Shown: one piece after another, positions 1 to 6,036 of the stretch
Layout: each line of letters begins with the position of its first letter
Position numbering within the stretch: position 1 is the stretch's first letter
Source of the DNA: Fidelibacterota bacterium
GTDB lineage: Bacteria > Fidelibacterota > BS150m-G59
Direction: 5' to 3'
Assembly (NCBI GenBank): GCA_016784265.1
Contig: JADHUZ010000090.1
Span: forward strand, 1-6,036
Length of the DNA stretch: 6,036 bases
The notes under the pieces: generated by a model
The model's input: the letters and a program-made list of their open reading frames with translations, nothing else
Database searches by the model: none
What the model was told of the DNA's origin: nothing
Position numbers and translations under genes: made by a program

Positions 1-1053
1 TATCAATTTTCTGACGAAACAACGATTGAAATTTCCGTTACGGTCAAAAATCAAGGCTACCTCGATTCACCTGTTGCAATGCTGAAAATTCTCCAAAATA
101 ACGAACAAATCGCAATCGATGAAATTCCATCGCTTTTGCCATCTCAAAGTTGGGAGATTGCTTTTCCTAACATAGAAATTATTAACGGGAATAATATGTT
201 TTTTGCGAAAATCATAATAGAAAACGACGAAAACAACAATTCTGATTCTTTGGAAATTTTTCTGCCGTTCACATTCGGCACGATTCTCGTCAACGAATTT
301 ATGTTTCAGCCGCTTTCTGGCAATGCAGAATTTATCGAGATTTACAATTCTTCCGAAGACGCAATTGACCTTTTCGGCTGGTCAATTCGAGATGCAAGCG
401 GAAAAGATGCCACAATCGAAGAACCCATTTTTCTTGCGCAAAACGAGTATTTTGTGATTTGTGATGACGCACAAATTTTTATCCAATTTCCCGATATTCA
501 AAATGCGTTGGTCCTCGATGATTTTCCTGCGTTGAACAATTCTGGCGATTCGATTTTCCTGCTTCAACCGGATTCCTCGATCGTAGATTCATTGATTTTC
601 TCAACCAATTGGGGCGATCAAAAAGGCGTTTCTATCGAAAAAACAAACCTACATCTCGCATCAAATTTTGCAGAAAATTGGCGACTTTGCATTGATGAAG
701 CGGGTGCAACACCGGGCAAAAAAAATAGCGTTGTATTTACAGAATTTCCAGAAAATGTCGGCATAAAAATTTCGCCCAATCCATTTCAGCCGGCAATCGA
801 ATCAACAATAATTTCGTGGAAAATGCCATATCCATCCATCGCAATCACAATTGAAATTTTTGATGTAAACGGCAGAAAAATGTTGCGTCTTTTGAATCAC
901 GAATCCGAAAACGGCGATAGTTATGTTTTGTGGGACGGAAGCACAGATTTTGGTGATGCGCCACGAGGATTGTATCTTGTTTCCGCTGAAATTTCTGACA
1001 CGAAAACAGGCAAACTGCACAAATTTTTGGATTATGTCGTCGTCGCCCGCTGA
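1..1053 (+). CDS. Secreted/surface protein, C-terminal part: CARDB-like repeat, lamin-tail domain, FlgD-like Ig domain (5' end outside window)
   Basis: The reading frame is open from base 1, so the N-terminus, including any signal peptide, lies upstream; the ATG at 79 is internal. Of 350 visible residues, about 1-88 look like the end of a CARDB-type beta-sandwich repeat ('VTVKNQG' early, 'ENDENNNSDS' at its close). About 93-241 form a lamin-tail domain: 'ILVNEFMFQP', 'EFIEIYNSS', 'IDLFGWSI', then 'ENWRLC' and 'ATPGKKNS', the usual closing motif. About 255-350 form a FlgD-type Ig-like domain with 'SPNPF' (PNPF at 259-262), 'DVNGRK', WDG at 311-313 and 'PRGLYLV'. Such domains sit on exported proteins, and the C-terminal one often ends secreted proteins of FCB-group bacteria, where it may act as a sorting or anchoring module. 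I infer an extracellular adhesive or structural role; no catalytic domain is visible. The end overlaps the methylase start by 20 nt. Confidence 0.85.
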   Translation, partial: YQFSDETTIEISVTVKNQGYLDSPVAMLKILQNNEQIAIDEIPSLLPSQSWEIAFPNIEIINGNNMFFAKIIIENDENNNSDSLEIFLPFTFGTILVNEFMFQPLSGNAEFIEIYNSSEDAIDLFGWSIRDASGKDATIEEPIFLAQNEYFVICDDAQIFIQFPDIQNALVLDDFPALNNSGDSIFLLQPDSSIVDSLIFSTNWGDQKGVSIEKTNLHLASNFAENWRLCIDEAGATPGKKNSVVFTEFPENVGIKISPNPFQPAIESTIISWKMPYPSIAITIEIFDVNGRKMLRLLNHESENGDSYVLWDGSTDFGDAPRGLYLVSAEISDTKTGKLHKFLDYVVVAR

Positions 1054-2227
1054 ACTCAAAACGGAGTGGAAATCTGTTAACAAAACCTGGGGACATCCGT
1101 TCCACCCGATGTGCTCATACATGGCAATGTTTCCACCCGGAATTCCACATTATTTTATCGAAAAATTTACCAAGCGTGGCGATGCTGTTTTGGACCCCTT
1201 TTCTGGGCGCGGCACGACAGCAACACAGGCATGCGCCGACGGTAGAATTGGAATCGGCACGGATTTAAATCCGCTCGCCTATTTTCTGACAATTGCGAAA
1301 GTTGACCCACCGACGCTCGATGAAACGCTCAAAAGGATTGCCAATTTAGAAGCACAACAAACCGCACAAAACATCGAAAATGAACCAGAAAAAATACAGG
1401 CGATTTTTCATCATCAAACACTATCGCAACTTGTTTTTTTGAAGCAAAAATTGGATAAAAAAAATCGGACAGATAGATTTATAATTGCTTCAATTTTGGG
1501 TATTATTCATGGCAAAATGAAAGCCAAAATGACCGATTCCAATTATTTGAGCGTGGACATGCCGAATACATTTTCGATGAGCCCAAATTATATCAAAAAA
1601 TATATCGCTGAAAAAAACCTACCACTCTTGCCGATTGATGTATTTGAAAAATTGCGATGGAAAGTTGACCGTCTTTTTCGAGATGGCGCGCCTCAAAAAA
1701 AAGGTTTTGCGTCGCTCTGTGATATTCGCGATTTGCCAGAGCAAAACATTCCCGCGATTCAAAAAAAAACAATCAAATTGGTTGTCTCATCACCGCCATA
1801 TTTAAAAGTTATAAAGTATGGACTTTACAATTGGATTCGGCTTTGGTTTTTGGATATTCCACAAGAAACAGTGGATAAAACGCTCGATGATGCACATAAA
1901 ATCAAGCCGTATTTGGATTTTATGGAAATGGCGAGTCGGCAAGTTTTTGATGTGCTTTGCAACGACGGTGTTTGCGTTTGGGTGATTGGCGATGTCCAAC
2001 AGAACGGCGAGGAAAACATAAAACTCGCCGAATTGGTTTGGAAACGATTAGAACAAACAACAGATTTTCGATTGATACAAATTTTGGAAGATCCGATTGC
2101 CAATCACAAAAAAGTAACGAAAATTTGGGGCAAATCAAAGCGCGGACAAGCAACGAAAATAGATAGATTGCTGGTGATGTCCAAATGGAAAAAACCGAAA
2201 ATCTCGGTGAATTCGGTGGCATGGTAA
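1034..2227 (+). CDS. Site-specific DNA methyltransferase (N4-cytosine or N6-adenine type), apparently without a recognisable restriction partner
   Basis: 397-residue S-adenosylmethionine-dependent DNA methylase. Residues 21-50 read as the region before the SAM site ('HPFHPMCSYMAMFPPGIPHY'). Motif I, which binds SAM, is DPFSGRGTT at 54-62; the acidic residue of motif II is D77 in 'GTDLNPLAY'; 'CDIRDLP' near 229-235 may be motif III. The catalytic motif IV is SSPPY at 252-256, followed by 'WVIGD' (316-320) and a closing strand 'RLLVMSKW'. SPPY is more typical of N4-cytosine enzymes and DPPY of N6-adenine enzymes, so N4-cytosine is favoured but not proven. A mostly helical stretch of about 130 residues (95-225) between motifs II and III may recognise the target. 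I chose ATG 1034 because the conserved region begins just after it; the frame stays open upstream to an ATG at 923, but that would overlap the preceding gene by 131 nt. The ribosome site is weak (GGA only). Several A runs of 8-9 bases lie inside the gene. Confidence 0.88.
   Translation: MSSSPAELKTEWKSVNKTWGHPFHPMCSYMAMFPPGIPHYFIEKFTKRGDAVLDPFSGRGTTATQACADGRIGIGTDLNPLAYFLTIAKVDPPTLDETLKRIANLEAQQTAQNIENEPEKIQAIFHHQTLSQLVFLKQKLDKKNRTDRFIIASILGIIHGKMKAKMTDSNYLSVDMPNTFSMSPNYIKKYIAEKNLPLLPIDVFEKLRWKVDRLFRDGAPQKKGFASLCDIRDLPEQNIPAIQKKTIKLVVSSPPYLKVIKYGLYNWIRLWFLDIPQETVDKTLDDAHKIKPYLDFMEMASRQVFDVLCNDGVCVWVIGDVQQNGEENIKLAELVWKRLEQTTDFRLIQILEDPIANHKKVTKIWGKSKRGQATKIDRLLVMSKWKKPKISVNSVAW
2215..2219 (+). 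promoter_or_regulatory. Possible ribosome binding site for the TTG-started gene at 2229
   Basis: GGTGG lies 9 nt upstream of TTG 2229, inside the last codons of the methylase. The methylase stop (2225-2227) falls between this site and the start, so translational coupling is likely. A rival site, GGTGAT at 2173-2178, precedes ATG 2185 in another frame. Confidence 0.35.
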
Positions 2228-2228
2228 T

Positions 2229-3155
2229 TTGCTGGATCGATTAGAAATTGTAGAACGATTTCCGTGGCTTGTGGTGGAAAATTTGCCGATGGTTGTTTCC
2301 AACGATTTGGATGGATTTTGCTCAGCGGTTTTTATGCATCATCTTAAAAATTGGCAAATTGCTGGTTTTTACGATAGCGAATCGGTTTGGTTTGCAAGCG
2401 AAGGACGAACGATGAAGGACGAATTAGAAAAATCCGTGTGGCTCGATTTGGATATTGTGGATTCGCGCTGCCGCAGTTTGGGGCATCATATTCTGACGCA
2501 AAATTCTGATGATATTCCCGCTGGATTTTCCAATTCGTTTAATCCAAATTTGGAAATGAAAATCAGTCGAACTGATTTCACAAAAAAATATCCATTTTCT
2601 ACATTTGTGCTTTTGTTGTGGCTATTCCAGTTTGAAAAACCAATATCAGAAACGGCAAAAGCGCTGTTTTTGCACAGCGATTCGGTTTGGATTAACGCAC
2701 AATACTACCAAGAAAATGTCAAACGCTGGCTTGAATGGATGCCTTTTCCTATTCTCGAAAGAGCCATAAAAAATGCAGATTCGGCGGCATTTGAGCAAAA
2801 TATGCAGACTTTTCTTTTTTCAAAATTTGATGCGATTCAATGGGACAGAAAATCCGGACAAAAACGCTCAAAACATCTGAAATTGGAAACATCACAATTG
2901 CAGATGAATCCCGATTGGGATATGTCAGAAATGAGAAATTTATTGAAATTTATCGCCGGTGCTTTTTCGTGGAAATTGCCAAAAATCCCGAAAAATTTCC
3001 TAAAAATCAAAGGAAAGCGAATTTCGGCAAAAACCGAGACGGTGCTTCGTCGGCATAAAACTTTGTCAGACTGGGTTATCAAAGAAAAAGTTTTTTCATA
3101 TGCTTTGCCGTCGTTTCGCACCATAAATTTCACAAAAGGCTTCAAGCAGATTTAA
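2229..3155 (+). CDS. Unrecognised protein with DHH-phosphoesterase-like N-terminal motifs
   Basis: 308 residues when started at TTG 2229. No named family is recognised with certainty. The N-terminal half matches the motif order of DHH phosphoesterases (RecJ, oligoribonuclease and pyrophosphatase relatives): a hydrophobic strand then 'SNDLDG' (24-29, resembling DxDG), 'WLDLDI' (71-76), 'LGHHI' (84-88, resembling the DHH signature but with G for D), and 'LHSDS' (148-152, resembling the late Asp motif). Between them are 'KYPFST' (120-125), a hydrophobic helix 'FVLLLWLF', and 'YYQENVKRW' after the last motif. Residues from about 200 are lysine/arginine-rich with no recognised domain. No signal peptide or clear membrane span is visible, so it is probably cytoplasmic. 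It starts one base after the methylase stop, so the two are probably co-transcribed. In-frame TGA at 2208 rules out a longer N-terminus; the first ATG (Met21) would remove only sequence before the first motif. A metal-dependent nuclease or phosphodiesterase activity is inference only. Confidence 0.75.
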   Translation: MLDRLEIVERFPWLVVENLPMVVSNDLDGFCSAVFMHHLKNWQIAGFYDSESVWFASEGRTMKDELEKSVWLDLDIVDSRCRSLGHHILTQNSDDIPAGFSNSFNPNLEMKISRTDFTKKYPFSTFVLLLWLFQFEKPISETAKALFLHSDSVWINAQYYQENVKRWLEWMPFPILERAIKNADSAAFEQNMQTFLFSKFDAIQWDRKSGQKRSKHLKLETSQLQMNPDWDMSEMRNLLKFIAGAFSWKLPKIPKNFLKIKGKRISAKTETVLRRHKTLSDWVIKEKVFSYALPSFRTINFTKGFKQI

Positions 3156-3165
3156 TAAATTCTGT

Positions 3166-3558
3166 CTAAATCCCTCCGAGTTTCACCCGATTGATAGCAC
3201 GCGAAAGACTGGCTTTCGCACGGGCGGCGTCTGCCCTTTGGTCCGCAAGCCGCTGTTTTGCTCGCTCTGCTGATTTTTTTGCTCGTTCGATATCAATTGC
3301 ATCCGATTTTTCAGCAGTTTCCAATAGCAATTGCACTTTATCTTTGCGAATATCAGCGATTCCACCGCTCGTTGCCCAAAGCGATTCTTTGCCATTTTGC
3401 ACAATTTTCAAAACACCGACATCCATAGAAATCATCGCTGGAGCATGGTTTTTCATCACACCAAAAAGTCCATCTAACCCAGGCGCACGAAGATATTCTA
3501 CCTCGCCCAAGTCCGTCAAACCAATCGATGTGATAATTTCCAAAGCAAATTTGCTCAT
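3166..3558 (-). CDS. atpC: F1F0 ATP synthase subunit epsilon
   Basis: 130-residue epsilon subunit of the F1 sector. It sits on the central stalk, couples gamma to the c-ring and can inhibit ATP hydrolysis by extending its C-terminal helices. The N-terminal beta-sandwich spans about 1-85, with 'YLRAPGLDGLFGVMKNHAP' (22-40), the family's conserved loop usually read as APG..G.fGi...Hap, and 'TSGGIADI' (63-70). The C-terminal helical hairpin spans about 88-126, rich in Ala, Lys and Arg ('IERAKKSAERAKQRLADQ'), so the inhibitory domain is complete rather than truncated. Length is normal for the family. The start codon directly follows the atpD stop (TAAATG), which points to translational coupling. 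It is the last gene of the operon and converges on the DHH-like gene with a 10-nt gap. Confidence 0.96.
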   Translation of the reverse strand: MSKFALEIITSIGLTDLGEVEYLRAPGLDGLFGVMKNHAPAMISMDVGVLKIVQNGKESLWATSGGIADIRKDKVQLLLETAEKSDAIDIERAKKSAERAKQRLADQRADAARAKASLSRAINRVKLGGI

Positions 3559-4974
<1,416 letters not shown>

Positions 4975-4992
4975 CTAAATTTATTTCAAACT

Positions 4993-5847
4993 TTATTCCG
5001 AAAGTGCTTCCGCTCCACCAACAATCTCGAGCATTTCGGTTGTAATCGAAGCCTGTCGTGCTTTGTTGAATTCCAATTTCAGCGATTGAATCATCTCGCC
5101 TGCGTTTTCGGTCGCATTTTCCATTGCCACCATTCGCGCCGCCTGCTCAGATGCAAACGATTCTAGCAAGTATTTCCACACTTGGATATTCAAATGTCGC
5201 GGAATGAGTGATTCGACAATTGCCTTTTTATTCGGCTCAAAAATACGGTCACCGTAGCGTTTTTGCTCACCATCAAACGAAAGCGGAAGCAACTTTTCAA
5301 TTTGCACTTCTTGCATTCCGACATTGCGAAACCAATTGTAAACAACGCGAATTTCATCAACTTCTCCGCTCAAAAAATGGCTGATAATACCATTGCCAAA
5401 TTTTAATGCGTGTGCAAAATACAATTCGTTCCAAAATTCCGTGTGACTTTCAATAATCGAATAATCGCGCTTCTTAAAATGATCGCGTCCGCGCTTCCCA
5501 ATGCAAAACAAATCCGCATTGACCTTACCCAATTCGCCAATTTCAGACTCCGCTTTTTTGACAACATTCGTATTGAACGAACCCGCCAAACCGCGATCAG
5601 AGGTTACAACCAAATAACCGATGCGTTTCACATCACGGATTTCGAGTAAATTTAACATCTCGCGGTCAACATCTGGTAATAGATTTTCAATCACGCCTTG
5701 CAATCGCTCTGCATAAGGACGCGCCTGTTCCATTTTCTCCTGTGCTCGCCGCAACTTTGCCGCCGCTACCATTTTCATCGCACTCGTTACCTGCTGAATA
5801 CTCTGAATGGATTTGATTCGATCGCGAATGTCCTTTAAATTTGCCAT
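4993..5847 (-). CDS. atpG: F1F0 ATP synthase subunit gamma
   Basis: 284-residue gamma subunit, the rotating central shaft of F1 that drives conformational change in the beta subunits. The N-terminal coiled-coil helix begins 'LKDIRDRIKSIQSIQQVTSA' and runs through 'MKMVAAAKLRRAQ' (24-36). The central Rossmann-like domain includes 'VTSDRGLAGSFN' (81-92). The C-terminal helix ends with the family signature ITTEMLEIVGGAEAL (268-282), which packs inside the alpha3beta3 ring. Length is typical and no lesion is seen. The start at 5847 is fixed by an in-frame TAA seven codons upstream; a weak GGGAA (5852-5856) lies 4 nt before the ATG. It sits between atpA and atpD in the usual order. Confidence 0.98.
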   Translation of the reverse strand: MANLKDIRDRIKSIQSIQQVTSAMKMVAAAKLRRAQEKMEQARPYAERLQGVIENLLPDVDREMLNLLEIRDVKRIGYLVVTSDRGLAGSFNTNVVKKAESEIGELGKVNADLFCIGKRGRDHFKKRDYSIIESHTEFWNELYFAHALKFGNGIISHFLSGEVDEIRVVYNWFRNVGMQEVQIEKLLPLSFDGEQKRYGDRIFEPNKKAIVESLIPRHLNIQVWKYLLESFASEQAARMVAMENATENAGEMIQSLKLEFNKARQASITTEMLEIVGGAEALSE

Positions 5848-5933
5848 AAAATTCCCATTACTTTAACAAAATAATTTGTCCCAACCATTAAGAAATCGCT
5901 CCCGATGCCAATGCAACACTCCCCAGCCAATAA
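5848..5933 (-). other. atpA-atpG intergenic spacer
   Basis: 86 nt separate the atpA stop from the atpG start. The spacer contains no convincing ORF. A small A+T hairpin (5866-5870 pairing with 5875-5879, 4-nt loop) is too weak to be a terminator, as expected inside an operon. It also holds the weak atpG ribosome site. It is longer than the other junctions of this operon, but no regulator site is recognised. Confidence 0.5.
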
Positions 5934-6036
5934 TCAATCAAGAACGAATCCAGTTTTGAATTCTTCCGTCGCTTTTTTGAGTGCTGATTTCGTTTCGTCA
6001 CTCATTTTGCCAGTTTGACGAATTTCCTCAAGTGCT
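5934..6036 (-). CDS. atpA: F1F0 ATP synthase subunit alpha, C-terminal end only (gene continues past the window)
   Basis: On the minus strand, entering from the window's right edge, 33 codons are open and end in TGA at 5934-5936. They read 'ALEEIRQTGKMSDETKSALK' followed by 'KATEEFKTGFVLD'. This fits the end of alpha subunits: an 'I...G.lsde....L' helix and a final 'ee.FK.gF' segment. Its place immediately upstream of atpG is where atpA belongs in bacterial atp operons. Alpha is the regulatory, non-catalytic nucleotide-binding subunit of F1. Too little is visible to assess the catalytic-interface arginine or P-loop. Confidence 0.9.
   Translation of the reverse strand, partial: ALEEIRQTGKMSDETKSALKKATEEFKTGFVLD

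Noticed and set aside
923..1033. Longer N-terminus of the methylase starting at ATG 923
   Set aside because: The extra 37 residues lie over the conserved FlgD-like end of the upstream protein and look like an out-of-frame reading of it.
802..1122. Minus-strand open frame of 106 codons across the surface gene/methylase junction
   Set aside because: It overlaps two supported genes, has no family resemblance, and is explained by the A-rich coding strand lacking reverse-frame stops.
3149..3172. Rho-independent terminator at the convergent junction
   Set aside because: The stem is 6 bp, all but one pair A-T, the loop is 12 nt, and no U run follows on either strand.
5866..5879. Hairpin in the atpA-atpG spacer as a terminator or attenuator
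   Set aside because: Five mostly A-T pairs with no U tract; termination there would cut off essential downstream subunits.

Overview
The window comes from an A+T-rich bacterial chromosome and joins two unlike neighbourhoods that meet tail to tail at about 3160. The left half (1-3155, + strand) holds the C-terminal part of a large secreted or surface protein (CARDB-like repeat, lamin-tail domain, FlgD-type Ig-like end). A DNA methyltransferase follows, then an unrecognised protein whose N-terminal half carries the motif pattern of DHH-type phosphoesterases. The right half (3166-6036, - strand) is the distal end of a canonical F-type ATP synthase operon, in transcription order atpA (only its last 33 codons), atpG, atpD and atpC.

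Organism: a lamin-tail domain followed by a 'PNPF...WDG...GLY' C-terminal Ig-like domain is common in secreted proteins of the FCB group and allied candidate phyla (Marinimicrobia, Calditrichota, KSB1 and Cloacimonadota-like lineages). The ATP synthase is ordinary bacterial F-type. The A-rich codon style looks similar in all genes, so nothing in base composition marks the left half as recently acquired. Assignment beyond 'FCB-like bacterium, probably from a metagenome' would be guesswork.

Layout: the left genes are packed like an operon. The methylase start overlaps the surface-protein end by 20 nt, and the next gene starts at a TTG one base after the methylase stop. The ATP synthase genes are also tight: atpD stop and atpC start abut (TAAATG), 33 nt separate atpG from atpD, and 86 nt separate atpA from atpG. 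The opposing stop codons are 10 nt apart with no convincing terminator between them. There is no gene-free stretch over 300 bases, and no tRNA, rRNA, CRISPR array or insertion sequence was seen.

Function: atpA, atpG, atpD and atpC encode the alpha, gamma, beta and epsilon subunits of the F1 sector, which makes ATP at the membrane. The most interesting part is the methylase plus DHH-like pair at 1034-3155. It could be a small DNA-modification or defence cassette of undescribed type, but this rests on motif reading and adjacency only.
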